Assembly: GCA_903887045.1 (NCBI GenBank) | Contig: CAISOD010000064.1 | Coordinates: forward strand, 1 to 44,848 | Origin: an uncultured Gammaproteobacteria bacterium | GTDB taxonomy: Bacteria > Pseudomonadota > Gammaproteobacteria > Pseudomonadales > Pseudohongiellaceae | Reading direction: 5' to 3' | Length of the DNA stretch: 44,848 bases | Shown here: positions 26,013-35,584 of the stretch, piece by piece | Numbering within the stretch: the stretch's first letter is position 1 | Layout of the letters: each line of letters opens with the position of its first letter | Notes under the pieces: model-generated | Database searches by the model: none | Seen by the model: only the letters and a program-made list of their open reading frames with translations | What the model was told of the DNA's origin: nothing | Translations under genes and position numbers: made by a program

Positions 26013-26537
26013 TCAACCCACCCGGAGTTGCAGAATGAATTCACGATCAACAGTGTTGCCCACTGCAAATCCGTATTCGGCGACCTTATGGAAGCCGTAC
26101 CGCTGATAGAAGCGCTGTGCACCATGATTATCCGACCACACGCCGACATAGAGTGGTGCATAACCTTCGACCTGAAGCCACTGGAGTCCAGCGTCCATCA
26201 GGCGTGAACCAAGCTGCAGGTTCTGATAAGGCGAAAGCACATAAAGCTGCCGTACTTCTCCCGCGGTGGGCTCGCGATTCACCACTGGCAGCTTGCAAGC
26301 TCCCGCGGAGATGAAACCAATCAGGCTTTCGTCGGCAACGGTGGCGACCCAAACGGCACACTGATTATCCGTCAGCCTGTACACCCATGAGTCCAGCGAA
26401 TGCGAGCTAGCCAGGAAAGCCTGTAGATCTGCCGGCGGATAAAGGTGGCCGAAGGTTTCGGTAAACGTCGCCGCTCCCAGTGCCGCCAGGGCTGGCGCAT
26501 CTGCGGGCAAGGCTCGTCGAAGGGAAACGTGTGTCAT
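26013..26537 (-). CDS. GNAT family N-acetyltransferase
   Basis: A 174-residue acetyltransferase fold. The acetyl-CoA binding region is at about residues 98-118 (EVRQLYVLSPYQNLQLGSRLM), a variant of the usual Q/R-x-x-G-x-G/A loop, followed by VGVWSDNHGAQRFYQRYGF, the conserved C-terminal GNAT segment. The substrate is unknown. The upstream DNA up to 26751 has no further gene. It is cotranscribed with the EamA permease, so the pair may modify and export one small molecule (inference). Confidence 0.88.
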   Translation of the reverse strand: MTHVSLRRALPADAPALAALGAATFTETFGHLYPPADLQAFLASSHSLDSWVYRLTDNQCAVWVATVADESLIGFISAGACKLPVVNREPTAGEVRQLYVLSPYQNLQLGSRLMDAGLQWLQVEGYAPLYVGVWSDNHGAQRFYQRYGFHKVAEYGFAVGNTVDREFILQLRVG

Positions 26538-26569
26538 CGCTGCATTCTAGCAGCGCGGCCTGCGCCAAT

Positions 26570-26588
26570 GGGCCATCAGGGATGGCCC
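26570..26588. repeat. Perfect 8-bp hairpin in a 214-bp non-coding gap
   Basis: GGGCCATC-AGG-GATGGCCC lies between the GNAT start and the end of the cytochrome run. There is no T run on either strand. It could end the long redox transcript or sit in the GNAT leader. Nothing else was recognised in 26538-26751. Confidence 0.45.
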
Positions 26589-26751
26589 GATGATCAACTT
26601 CTGGTGAGCAGCTTCAATCGTCAGTTGCCTTGAGAAAACCAGGATTCGGGTAGAACCACAGATTCCGCAATTGGCTGTCACCTGACTATGTGGAAGGCGG
26701 ATTCCCATGTAAACCCGTACGGATTGTTGCCGCCATCGGGATCGAAGCAAC

Positions 26752-27504
26752 TCAACGCGAAGCGGGACACTCGGCGCCGGTAGTAACCAGTGACAGCACA
26801 TGCAGACTGTAGCCGCCACTGGCCAGATTCAGTACGCCTTTGGCTTGCACTCTCTGACCGGCCAGCTCACCAGTATCAACAGCAGGGTCCAGCTGTTTCA
26901 CGTTGGTAAGCGCAACCGCAGTATTGCCCAGCTCCACCGCGCGTGACTGCGCCACTTCATGCTCGTCGGTTTCGTCGCTGACTCGCACGCGGAATGGTTC
27001 AGTGGCGCCGGTCAGTTGCAGTTTGTCGCCATCTGCTGCGAGGCAGCCGACGAAGCGCACCATGGCGCTCTGCGGTAACGGCTGCGGGCCGTCGAGGCCA
27101 ACGAACTGCACGGTGCTGAGCTGTTCGCTCTTCAGTTCCGGCGTGCCGGCTGGGAATCCATTGCGATCGAGGATATAGGCGACGATGTCGAGATACTGCT
27201 GCTCAGTAAGACTGCCAGGCGCCGTCTTGCGGCCTTCCTTCGGCATACGGGTGGCAACGTAGTCGTACAGACTGAACAGTTTGTCTTCGCGCCAGGCATC
27301 AATGAAAAGATCGCCAATCAGCGGCGGTTCAATTCCCTCCCCTTGCAGGTTGCTGGAGTGGCAACCCTGGCACGAGCGGAGATAGGCAGTCTTGCCGCGT
27401 TGTACCTGTGCCTTGCTGAATACGCCATCCAGCAGTGTTGACGTTTGCGCTGCTGCAGCAGCGCTGCAAGCGCACAGCATCAGCAGTAGTAACGCTTTCA
27501 ACAA
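26752..27504 (-). CDS. Exported monohaem cytochrome c with a C-terminal extra domain
   Basis: A 250-residue protein with a signal peptide (cleavage near AAAAQ) and one haem motif, CQGCH (Cys45, Cys48, His49). The haem domain spans roughly residues 25-125; an axial Met is likely in RMPKEG. The C-terminal ~125 residues (VQFVGLDGPQPLP onward, with FVGCLAADGDKLQLTGATEPF) form a second domain I do not recognise. It shares both domains, in the same order, with the protein encoded just upstream, so the two genes are tandem paralogues. The ATG overlaps the upstream stop by 7 bp. It is the last gene of the long minus-strand redox cluster. Confidence 0.85.
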   Translation of the reverse strand: MLKALLLLMLCACSAAAAAQTSTLLDGVFSKAQVQRGKTAYLRSCQGCHSSNLQGEGIEPPLIGDLFIDAWREDKLFSLYDYVATRMPKEGRKTAPGSLTEQQYLDIVAYILDRNGFPAGTPELKSEQLSTVQFVGLDGPQPLPQSAMVRFVGCLAADGDKLQLTGATEPFRVRVSDETDEHEVAQSRAVELGNTAVALTNVKQLDPAVDTGELAGQRVQAKGVLNLASGGYSLHVLSLVTTGAECPASR

Positions 27505-28205
27505 CCATCTCCGGCTGGCGCCAACGACATTACGCTCAAAGTGCCGTCGTTGAACACGCCCTTGGCCTGCACCTTCTTGCCTTGCAGTGCCGAAGGATTG
27601 AACGACTCGGTACGTTGCAGCGGATACCTGGCATTGCCAGCAGCTGTGGCAGCAGAGACAGCGAGTTCTTCCGGCGACGTTTCATCAGCGCCACGCACGC
27701 GAGCCGGACTGGAGGCGTTGGTCAATTGCCAATTGGTGCCCTCTGGCTGCAGGCAGCCCACCAAACGCACCAGTGCCGAAGGTGGCAACGGTGCTGAACC
27801 ATCAGGCCCCACCAATTGCACTGCCGCCATCTGTTCTGCCTTGATCTCCTTGCTGCCAGCTGGATAGCCATTTTCCTGCAGCAGGTACGCCATAACGTCC
27901 TGGTACACCGGGGTTCCCAAAGTAGCCGGATCGTCAGCCGGCATTTCCTTGCTGTAGAAACCATAGAGGAATTCGAGCGGTGCTTCGCGCCAGCGGTCGA
28001 TAAACTCGGGGCCGAACAACGGGTCAGCATCCGGCTCGCCTCCTTCGTGGCATTCGGCACATATGCGGCTATAGGTACGGCCGCCACGCTGTGCCTGGGC
28101 ACTGGTATAGACACCGTCAAGGCTGGTGGTTTGTGCCTGCACGGTGGTATTGGCCAGGAGGGTTGCGGCGAACACTAGCGGAAACTTCACTACAAGAGAC
28201 TTCAT
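27498..28205 (-). CDS. Exported monohaem cytochrome c, paralogue of the next gene
   Basis: A 235-residue protein with a signal peptide (cleavage near VQAQ) and one haem motif CAECH (Cys49, Cys52, His53). Shared blocks with the 26752-27504 product are LDGVYTSAQAQRGGRTY, FIDRWREAPLEFLYGF, NGYPAGSKEIKAEQM, LVGPDGSAPLPPSALVRLVGC and the final QGKKVQAKGVF. The C-terminal domain after the haem part is unrecognised. Start ATG 28205 is the first that gives a clean signal peptide; an upstream frame to 28313 crosses the ankyrin gene end. The 113 bp between it and the ankyrin gene hold nothing notable. Confidence 0.85.
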   Translation of the reverse strand: MKSLVVKFPLVFAATLLANTTVQAQTTSLDGVYTSAQAQRGGRTYSRICAECHEGGEPDADPLFGPEFIDRWREAPLEFLYGFYSKEMPADDPATLGTPVYQDVMAYLLQENGYPAGSKEIKAEQMAAVQLVGPDGSAPLPPSALVRLVGCLQPEGTNWQLTNASSPARVRGADETSPEELAVSAATAAGNARYPLQRTESFNPSALQGKKVQAKGVFNDGTLSVMSLAPAGDGC

Positions 28206-28318
28206 TACGCTCACGTACTTGCGGTCTGGGTATGACATATTTTGCGGTAGCTTGCTGAACTGCTTCTGAATTACTGCTGCGCGCTTTTGTTGCTCAGCTT
28301 TTGATTTCAGCACTCCAG

Positions 28319-29857
28319 TTATTGCTGCACTACCCGGCCACCAATCGTACCGGCAAGGCGTTCAAGCGGCAGTTTGCGCGCAGTCAGCATTTTCTCCAGC
28401 AGCTCGACAGCTTCGGCGTTGTAAATCGCTGATTCCATGCCGGTCTGGAAACCATCGGCCCAGTCGAGCACGGTGTTGCCCTTGAGGGCGCCCTCGCCCT
28501 GGAACTGGCCAGCACGATTACTGTGCGCAGTCAGATCGGCACCCGCGTCCACCAGCATCTGGATACCTTCAATAAAATTCTTGTGGGCAGCGCCGTGCAA
28601 AGCCCGCACCTTGTCATCATTCTCGGCCTCGATATCGATGCCGGCATCCAGCAGGATGCGCATCGCTTCCTTCGATTCTTCAATCGTACCGACATCTTTC
28701 AGAAAGCCTTTGATGTAGCCGACGCCAGACAGTGCCATCAGCGCCGTCGTGCCGTCAGTGGTAGCGATCTTTGGATCGGCGCCGTGCGCGAGCAGCAGCT
28801 TCATCACTTTCAGGTCGCCACACAGTGATGCGCGCAGGAAGGCTGTACCACCGGCTTCATCAAGCCAGGTGGAACGAATGGAGTTGTGCACTTCGGTATC
28901 GGCCTGCAGTCTCGCATTGACGTTGGCTCCACTCTGCAGCAGGCGTTCGATCAAGGTGTACATGCCGTTCATATCGACGTACGGGTTCGGCATTGTGCCC
29001 TTCTCAAGTGAGCGCATTTTCACTGCCATGTACAGCGGGGTCCAGCCACGATCGTTCATCAGGTTGGCATCGGCACCGGCATCGAGCAGGGTGTTGGCAA
29101 CACCGACATGGGCATTTTGGATGGCAGCCAGCAGTGCCGTATGGCCTTCGGCACTCTGCTGATTCACCAGCGCCTTGTGCTCAAGCAGGACCTTGACTGT
29201 TTCCGCTGCATTTTCGCGGGACGCCAGCATCAGTGCTGTCAGACCACCGGTAGGCAACGACGGTCCACGACGGCTTTCGGTGATGATGGTGTTGGTACGT
29301 GCATTTGCATTGGCACCGCGTTCGAGCAGCAACTGCACGACGTCGGCATTGCCTTGTTCTGCTGCAAACAGCAGCGCGGTGGCACCGCGGTAACCGTCTT
29401 TGGCGTCAGCTTCAGCACCGGCATCCAGCAGCACACGTACTGCATCCACACTGCCGGCACGCGCGGCAAACATCAGCGGAGTTTCCTCGTTCTGCAGTAC
29501 TGGTGCTTTTGCATCGGAACCCGATTCGAGCAATAACTGCAGCATGGCTGCATTGCCATTGACTGCTGCGAGATACAGTGGCGTGGCGCCGAGGCGCGTG
29601 GCTGCTTCAACATCAGCTTCCCTGGCCAGCAGTGCACGTGCAAGTTCGATGTTGTCCCAGTACACAGCCCAGTGCAGTGCAGTGCTGCCATCGCCCTGCA
29701 CTGCGTTGACGTCAATGTCCTGCTCCTGCAGCAGGCCCTGCACGGTAGTGAAATTCTTTTGTTCGGTGGCATCGGCCAGCGGCGCCATCGCGAAAGCACT
29801 GCCCGTAACAAACGGCAGTGTGAGTACGACGGCTAGTGTGAGTGCGGTCTTGCGCAT
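28319..29857 (-). CDS. Exported ankyrin-repeat protein
   Basis: A 512-residue protein with a signal peptide (cleavage near SAFAM) and about nine or ten ankyrin repeats over residues 25-460. Clear repeat cores are GSTALHWAVYWDNIELARAL, GATPLYLAAVNGNAAMLQLL, TPLMFAARAGSVDAVRVLL, GLTALMLASRENAAETVKVL and GHTALLAAIQNAHVGVANTL. The C-terminal ~50 residues include a short tail with TARKLPLERL. Ankyrin stacks are protein-binding scaffolds; secretion suggests a periplasmic or surface partner, probably a neighbour in this cluster. Start ATG 29857 follows GGGGACATAC. It lies 37 bp after the DUF1552 gene. Confidence 0.92.
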   Translation of the reverse strand: MRKTALTLAVVLTLPFVTGSAFAMAPLADATEQKNFTTVQGLLQEQDIDVNAVQGDGSTALHWAVYWDNIELARALLAREADVEAATRLGATPLYLAAVNGNAAMLQLLLESGSDAKAPVLQNEETPLMFAARAGSVDAVRVLLDAGAEADAKDGYRGATALLFAAEQGNADVVQLLLERGANANARTNTIITESRRGPSLPTGGLTALMLASRENAAETVKVLLEHKALVNQQSAEGHTALLAAIQNAHVGVANTLLDAGADANLMNDRGWTPLYMAVKMRSLEKGTMPNPYVDMNGMYTLIERLLQSGANVNARLQADTEVHNSIRSTWLDEAGGTAFLRASLCGDLKVMKLLLAHGADPKIATTDGTTALMALSGVGYIKGFLKDVGTIEESKEAMRILLDAGIDIEAENDDKVRALHGAAHKNFIEGIQMLVDAGADLTAHSNRAGQFQGEGALKGNTVLDWADGFQTGMESAIYNAEAVELLEKMLTARKLPLERLAGTIGGRVVQQ

Positions 29858-29894
29858 GTATGTCCCCTGTCTTTGTGCCAATGCTTGCGACTGT

Positions 29895-31247
29895 TTACGA
29901 CAGCGACACGGCGCGTGTGCTATCGCCGATGCTCTCGTTGTCGATGCCGTACATGTGCAACACGCTCAGCAGGAAGTTGGCAGTCGGGCCGGTTTCGATC
30001 AGGTTTAGCTGCTTCGGATTGTGGCGACCCGCTGCACCACCGACCAACAACTGGCCCACGTTGACGTGGCTGTGCTGATTGGCGTTGCCCATGTTGCTGG
30101 TCCAAAGCACCAGGGAGTTGTCGAACAGGTTGCCTTCGCCATCGGGTGACTGCTTCAGCTTGTCGAGGAAGTAGGCAAAGGTCTGCATGTGGTAACGGTT
30201 GATTTTGGCCCAATCTTCGCGGCGCTTCGGATCTTCACCGTGGTGCGACGAACTGTGGTTGGCAGTGGTAACGCCGGATTCCGGATACGAGGTACCGCTT
30301 TCATCGCGACAGAACAGTAGCGCGGACACGCGGGTAATATCGGCCTGGAACGCCAGCACCTGCAGATCCCACATCAACTTGATGTGGGCGTCGATCGATT
30401 GCGGTGGCGCAAACGGCATGTCCATTTCCGGTGCAGCGGAGGTGCTCTGGGTCGCGATCTGCAGACGGCGCTCCACTTCACGTACGTTTTCCAGGTAGGC
30501 ATCCATCCGCAGCTTGTCGCCGGCAGGCAGGATTTTCTTGAGGCCACCGATCTTGCCGGTCACTGCATCCAGAATCGAACGGTTGGCCATACGGCGGGCC
30601 TGACGTTCTTCGGGTGTGGCACCATCACCAAACAAACGTTCGAAAACTACGAGCGGGTTCACTTCATGCGGCAGCGGCTTGTTGGCACCGGCCCAGGAGA
30701 TTGAGTTCGAATAGGCACACGAGTAGCCCCAACCGCAGACGCCGGTGTTGGAACCAGGGTCCTCAATACCGAGCTGGATCGATGGCAGCAGGGTTTCCTG
30801 GCCGTATTTCTGTGCGATCAACTGGTCAACACTGGGGCCGCAAGAGATGTCAGGGCCCCCGGTTTTCTTGGGAGCAGCACCGGTCATCGACGCGGCAGCG
30901 CGGGCATGGTCACCGCCACTGGTGCCCGGAGGCGGCATGGACGAAGTGGCATCAAGACCGGCGCAGATAGTCAGCTTGTCCTGATACGGTTTGAGCGGCG
31001 CATGCACGAAGCCGAGACCAATGTTGCGGCCTTCGGTCGCTGCAATTTCCGGCCGACCGTCTTGCCAGTACGTTGGTGACCAGCCATGGGCAGAGAACAC
31101 GCCGACAAAACGCGGTACCGGATTGGCGGCAGTCTGCGCCAGTGCCGTGCTGGCGGGCACCATCGCGTCAAGCAACGGCAGTGCGATGGCGGCACCGGCT
31201 CCTCGCAACATGGTCCGACGCGACAAGTGTTTTTTGCTGATGAACAT
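29895..31247 (-). CDS. DUF1552 family Tat-exported protein
   Basis: A 450-residue protein with a twin-arginine signal (SRRTMLRGAGAAIALPLLD) at residues 9-27. The body matches DUF1552: GVFSAHGWSPTYWQ, HARAAASMTGAAP, GPSVDQLIAQKYGQ, WTSNMGNANQHSHVNVGQLLVGGAAG. The function of DUF1552 is unknown; the fold recalls alkaline-phosphatase/sulfatase-like proteins, and DUF1552 genes usually pair with DUF1592-type cytochromes, as here (68 bp downstream of one). Tat export implies folding in the cytoplasm, perhaps with a cofactor. Start ATG 31247 follows GAGGGGAAAGACC. Confidence 0.92.
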   Translation of the reverse strand: MFISKKHLSRRTMLRGAGAAIALPLLDAMVPASTALAQTAANPVPRFVGVFSAHGWSPTYWQDGRPEIAATEGRNIGLGFVHAPLKPYQDKLTICAGLDATSSMPPPGTSGGDHARAAASMTGAAPKKTGGPDISCGPSVDQLIAQKYGQETLLPSIQLGIEDPGSNTGVCGWGYSCAYSNSISWAGANKPLPHEVNPLVVFERLFGDGATPEERQARRMANRSILDAVTGKIGGLKKILPAGDKLRMDAYLENVREVERRLQIATQSTSAAPEMDMPFAPPQSIDAHIKLMWDLQVLAFQADITRVSALLFCRDESGTSYPESGVTTANHSSSHHGEDPKRREDWAKINRYHMQTFAYFLDKLKQSPDGEGNLFDNSLVLWTSNMGNANQHSHVNVGQLLVGGAAGRHNPKQLNLIETGPTANFLLSVLHMYGIDNESIGDSTRAVSLS

Positions 31248-31315
31248 GGTCTTTCCCCTCGTGATCTGTTTGGTTATAGCTGTCTGACTGAATGTCCGCT
31301 CAAGCTGCCGATGCC

Positions 31316-33700
31316 CTATTCCAGCCCGGCCGTGGTCAACGCCGGCTCGGCGCGCTGATTCATCTGGAACGGCTTGCTTTGTACCACTCCCATCACCAGT
31401 GCCGAGAAATGGTTGTCGTGCTCACCGGCTTGCTTGACGATGCTGCGTACCACAGGCATGTCGTAGTACTCGACTCCGCGACCGAGTGCGTAAGTCAGCA
31501 AACGTTCAGCCATCGTCTGCACGAACTGCGGCGAGTAATGCATCAAAGCCTGGCGCAACTCCGACGGACCATCAAACTCCTGGCCGTCCACCAGCTTGCC
31601 GGTGGCATCCAGCGTACGCCCCATGTCGGCGGTGCGATAGCGGCCAATGCGATCGAACTTGTCTAGTGCGAAACCGATGGGGTCCATCATCTGGTGGCAC
31701 GAACTGCAGGCCGGATTGTTGCGATGCTGCTCCATGCGCTCGCGCATCGTTTGCGGTCCCACGCCTGGCACGTCGCTGGCTTCAAGTGCCGGTACATTCG
31801 GTGGTGGATCCGGCGGTACTACGCCGAGTATGTTCAACAGCACCCACTTGCCACGCAGCACCGGCGACGTGCGATCCGCCACCGAGCTCACCGTGAGAAT
31901 ACTGCCCTTGCCCAGCAAGCCACGACGCATGTCGAGTTCAGGGCCCAATTCAACGCGGCGGAACTGACTGCCGTTGACGCCTTCGATGCCGTAATGCTTG
32001 GCAAGACGTTCGTTGACAAAGGTGTAGTTGGCGTCGAGCAATTCGGTGACAGCACGGTCTTCCCGCATCACGCTGGCAAACAGCATCTCTGTCTCGGTGC
32101 GGAAGGCCTGGCGCAGGTTGTCATCGAAATCCGGGAACAGGTCAGCCACCGGCGAGGCTGATTGCAGATTGCGCAACTGCAACCACTGGCCCGCGAAGTT
32201 GCTGACCATCGCATCACTGCGCGGATCAGCCAGCATGCGGTCAACCTGTTGCTGCAATACCCCATCGTTGCGCAGCGTGCCGGCAGCGGCGATGTCGAGC
32301 AGTTGCTGGTCAGGCGTTGAGCTCCACAGGAAAAAGGACAGACGGGACGCCAGTTCAAGATCGCTGACCAGGAAGTACTTTTCGCCATTGTCGGAGGGCT
32401 CGCCTTCCATTCGATAGATGAATTCCGGATCCGACAGGATGAACTGCAGACCACGCTGGATACCGGTTTCAAAATCACCGGCGCTTTTGCCGGCTTCATA
32501 GAACGACATCAACAACTCAACGTCGTTATCGTTGAGTGGGCGACGGTAGGCTTGCGTTGCCAGCTTGCTGAGCACGGTGCGTGCGCAGTCGGGTTCCTGG
32601 TCGGCATTCTGTGGATAGCAGCTGAACACCTTGTCACGCGAACTGGTGTGCTCAGGACGGGTGGCATTGAAAGGGCCGCTGATCGCCATGGCGTTGACGT
32701 GCGGCGGGAACGTGAAGCCCACCACGTCCTGCGTCAGCGTCGTGCGTTCGAATTTCTGGTTGAAGTCATTGCTTGGCATGTGGCTGCGGGCAACGAAACT
32801 CAGGCCCACTTTGTGCGAACCCGCCGTCACAGGCATGCGGAACACAAAGCGGTCATCGTTCATGTTGCGCGGGTTTTCGTTTTCAACATCCCACACCTTC
32901 ACCTGCTCACCGTCGATCGACAGCTCAAGCTGTTCGCCGGCGGCAGCACCGAACATACCACCGGCGTTCGAGCGCACTGGTGTCCAGTTGAATTCGTATT
33001 CGCCGTCGGCCGGGAAGTAGTAGTCCACTGCCAAACCACCGCGGGTGCCGAAAGGCAGGCCTTCCTGATGGCGCATCTGCGAATAATCCGGTGGTGCGTG
33101 GAATTCCTTGCTGGAGGCTTCGAGTTCATGACCGAGTGCGAGACGGCTGATCGACGCCGCCGCAGCGACATAGGCTTCGATCAGTGCCGGCGAGGAGCCG
33201 AGCGAACCGGCGATATTGTCGAAGCCGTAGCTGGTGTCGTCCACGGGCAGCAGTCCTGCTGGCTCGACTTCGAGATCGAGCAGGTCGCGGATTGCATTGG
33301 CATATTCCTGACGGTTGACACGATGGGCACCGGGCGGCACCAGTACGGGCGCCTTTTCCCAGGCAGCATCCAACCGGGTAGCCAGTGTATTGCTGAACAA
33401 CTTGTGGGTGGCAGCATCGGGGCGCGGCTTGCCGGGAGGCGGCATGACACCGGCGTCCAGCTTGCGGAGGATCTTCTCACCGGTCTTCGCTTCGGCAGCC
33501 ACATTGGCAAAATCAAAGACCTCGAGGTCAAGACCGCCGAAGTAGTCATCGAGGTTATGGCATTCGGTGCAATAGGTTTCGGCGATCTCTTTTAGCTGGG
33601 CATCGGTTGCCAGCTCTTGCGCGCTTGCCACCATGCCGGCAGACAAACCGAACAGTGCGGTTGCACACGATGCGATTCGCGTGCGAAATGTAACTGTCAT
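31316..33700 (-). CDS. DUF1592/DUF1588/DUF1587/DUF1595/DUF1585 multidomain cytochrome
   Basis: A 794-residue exported protein with a signal peptide (cleavage near ASAQE). An N-terminal haem motif CTECH (Cys44, Cys47, His48) is followed by the planctomycete-type series of domains: DUF1587 (HRVNRQEYANAIRDLLDL), a beta-rich carbohydrate-binding-like insert (about residues 235-330), DUF1595 (QAYRRPLNDNDVELLMSFY), DUF1592 (LASRLSFFLWSSTPD), DUF1588 (RRGLLGKGSILTVSS, with a second CSSCH) and DUF1585 (ERLLTYALGRGVEYYD). The function is unknown. The two CxxCH motifs imply redox activity. Start ATG 33700 follows GGGGAAACGC. It is the first gene of the DUF1592-DUF1552-ankyrin-cytochrome run. Confidence 0.93.
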   Translation of the reverse strand: MTVTFRTRIASCATALFGLSAGMVASAQELATDAQLKEIAETYCTECHNLDDYFGGLDLEVFDFANVAAEAKTGEKILRKLDAGVMPPPGKPRPDAATHKLFSNTLATRLDAAWEKAPVLVPPGAHRVNRQEYANAIRDLLDLEVEPAGLLPVDDTSYGFDNIAGSLGSSPALIEAYVAAAASISRLALGHELEASSKEFHAPPDYSQMRHQEGLPFGTRGGLAVDYYFPADGEYEFNWTPVRSNAGGMFGAAAGEQLELSIDGEQVKVWDVENENPRNMNDDRFVFRMPVTAGSHKVGLSFVARSHMPSNDFNQKFERTTLTQDVVGFTFPPHVNAMAISGPFNATRPEHTSSRDKVFSCYPQNADQEPDCARTVLSKLATQAYRRPLNDNDVELLMSFYEAGKSAGDFETGIQRGLQFILSDPEFIYRMEGEPSDNGEKYFLVSDLELASRLSFFLWSSTPDQQLLDIAAAGTLRNDGVLQQQVDRMLADPRSDAMVSNFAGQWLQLRNLQSASPVADLFPDFDDNLRQAFRTETEMLFASVMREDRAVTELLDANYTFVNERLAKHYGIEGVNGSQFRRVELGPELDMRRGLLGKGSILTVSSVADRTSPVLRGKWVLLNILGVVPPDPPPNVPALEASDVPGVGPQTMRERMEQHRNNPACSSCHQMMDPIGFALDKFDRIGRYRTADMGRTLDATGKLVDGQEFDGPSELRQALMHYSPQFVQTMAERLLTYALGRGVEYYDMPVVRSIVKQAGEHDNHFSALVMGVVQSKPFQMNQRAEPALTTAGLE

Positions 33701-33715
33701 GCGTTTCCCCTTTTG

Positions 33716-33729
33716 GTCAGACGGCTGAC
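33716..33729. repeat. Inverted repeat upstream of the DUF1592 gene
   Basis: GTCAG-ACGG-CTGAC lies 15-29 bp before the ATG at 33700, next to the G-rich ribosome site. It could be an operator or mRNA hairpin. No convincing promoter pair was found in the 168-bp gap 33701-33868. Confidence 0.3.
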
Positions 33730-33868
33730 ATTTTGCCCGGAAAACCATGAAAACAATGCGAATTTATCTGCTCAACCGGGCTACCTGACAGCTGCAAACA
33801 GTTGCCCGTAAAGTCAACATTCAGCAATGACCAGATCCTCGCGCATTTGCTCAGCAGTCGCTTATTTC

Positions 33869-35584
33869 TCAGGCGCTTTTCAACCGCTGTGCCAAGTGCC
33901 CGGCAGTGCGCCACGCCAATGCCTGGATCGTCTGGGTTGGGTTGCGTGCGCCAGCGGTACCCATCACCGAACCACCGATGACACCAAGATTTGGGCAGTC
34001 GTGCACGTAACCAAAGGCATCTGTCACACTGGTCGATGGATCAGTTCCCATACGGGTGCCGCCATGCGCATGTGTCGATAGCGCCGGACCGTTGCCGCCC
34101 TGCCCGCCTGCCACTGCGATTGCACCTGCGGCACGAAACCATTCAAGCATCTTGCTGCCGGCATGTGCCGCCGCTTTTGGCTCGTTTACTTTCGGTCCGG
34201 AGGTAATACGCAGCACTGGATCACCGAACGGATCTTTCACATTTGGATCGAGATCGGCCCAGGTGTTGTCGTAGGGCAAGGTGTTGGTCTGCACATAAGC
34301 CGACGCCCAGCGGCCGGCATTTTGTGCAACAAATTGTTTCCACTCACTGCCCCAGCGTTTGCCGACTTGGCCAAAGGTTGCCATACCCGCGGCCGCAATA
34401 GGATGCTTTTCGGTGTAGGCATGCAGCGACGCTCCGCCGATAAAGCCAAGCCCGCTGTGATCAAAGTTGTCATCCGCCCAGTCGTCGACCATGACACCCT
34501 GCGCGATAGCGCCGTACCAGATGTTCAGATCAAACGGGAACAACGCAGAAACACCAGCGCCGGCCTGTGCATCCCAGTGGCCAAAATAATGGCGTCCGAG
34601 CTGGCCGCGATTGTTGCCGATGCCGTTGGGATGGAACATCGACTGCGACAGTAGCAACAAACGGATATTTTCGTAGGTGTAGGTACCGAGCAGCACAGCG
34701 CGCGCCGGTTGGAAGAATTCTTCGCCATCACGGAAGTAACTGACACCGATGGCCTTGCCAGTGTTGTCGGTAACAATGCGGCGAACATTGGCGTTGTCGA
34801 CCACCCGCAAATTGCCAGTGGCTTGCGCGCGTGGAATCGTCGTTACGTCAGTGGAACTCTTGGCGCGGATATGACAGCCGCCGCGGTCACACCAGCCGTG
34901 GAACGCGCAGCCAGGCCTGCCTTGGTACGGTTGCGAATTGATCGCCGCCGGCCCGCGATACGGATGCAGGCCAAGCGTCAGCGCCGCCTGCTTCATGTGA
35001 TCGACATACTCGCATGAGCGCAACGGCGGCATCGGGTATTCGCGCCGGCGCGGGCCTTCAAAGATATTGCCTTCGGGAATGATGGTGCCCTGGATATTGC
35101 CGGCCTTGCCACTGACACCGACTTCATATTCGATATGGTCGTAATACGGTTCGAGTTCGTCATACCCCAACGGCCAGTCTTCCACGGTCGAACCGGCCGG
35201 CAGATAGTCGGCACCGTAGCGCTGCAGCGTGGAGCTTTTAACGCGGAAATCCCAAGGGTTCAGCCGCCAGCTCTGGGCGTGATAGTGGATCGACGTACCA
35301 CCCACCGCATTCATCATCGGATGCCGCGCGGCCTGACGCGCGACCTGATCCGGTGAGGTGCGGAAGGTAGGAATTTCACTGCCGACCTTGTGGCCCGTGG
35401 TCACCAGCGAGCGCACATTGTTATGGATTTCGTCGGCGCGATAATCCTCGCCGGGATTCATCCAGCTACCGGCTTCCAACCCGATCACTTGCAAGCCTGC
35501 GCGGGCCAGTGGCAACACCGCAACACCGCCAGCGGCACCTAGACCAATGACTACCACGTCGGTTTCCGGCAGTTCAGTGGCCAT
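33869..35584 (-). CDS. GMC-family flavoprotein (gluconate 2-dehydrogenase large-subunit type)
   Basis: A 571-residue FAD oxidoreductase. The N-terminal dinucleotide-binding motif is VVVIGLGAAGGVAVLPLARAG, ending at an acidic residue (GLEAG). The substrate-domain signature is NAVGGTSIHYHAQSWRL, and the C-terminal active site has His in THAHGGTRMG and Asn in GARNPTQTIQALAW. It has no signal peptide; such subunits travel through Tat bound to a small subunit carrying the signal, encoded directly upstream with an 11-bp overlap. The family oxidises gluconate, sorbitol and other alcohols. The third, cytochrome c, subunit is not adjacent, but cytochrome genes follow downstream. Confidence 0.92.
   Translation of the reverse strand: MATELPETDVVVIGLGAAGGVAVLPLARAGLQVIGLEAGSWMNPGEDYRADEIHNNVRSLVTTGHKVGSEIPTFRTSPDQVARQAARHPMMNAVGGTSIHYHAQSWRLNPWDFRVKSSTLQRYGADYLPAGSTVEDWPLGYDELEPYYDHIEYEVGVSGKAGNIQGTIIPEGNIFEGPRRREYPMPPLRSCEYVDHMKQAALTLGLHPYRGPAAINSQPYQGRPGCAFHGWCDRGGCHIRAKSSTDVTTIPRAQATGNLRVVDNANVRRIVTDNTGKAIGVSYFRDGEEFFQPARAVLLGTYTYENIRLLLLSQSMFHPNGIGNNRGQLGRHYFGHWDAQAGAGVSALFPFDLNIWYGAIAQGVMVDDWADDNFDHSGLGFIGGASLHAYTEKHPIAAAGMATFGQVGKRWGSEWKQFVAQNAGRWASAYVQTNTLPYDNTWADLDPNVKDPFGDPVLRITSGPKVNEPKAAAHAGSKMLEWFRAAGAIAVAGGQGGNGPALSTHAHGGTRMGTDPSTSVTDAFGYVHDCPNLGVIGGSVMGTAGARNPTQTIQALAWRTAGHLAQRLKSA

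Noticed and set aside
32552-33595. A 347-codon plus-strand open frame over the DUF1592 gene.
   Set aside because: Antisense to a complete multidomain protein with clear haem motifs.
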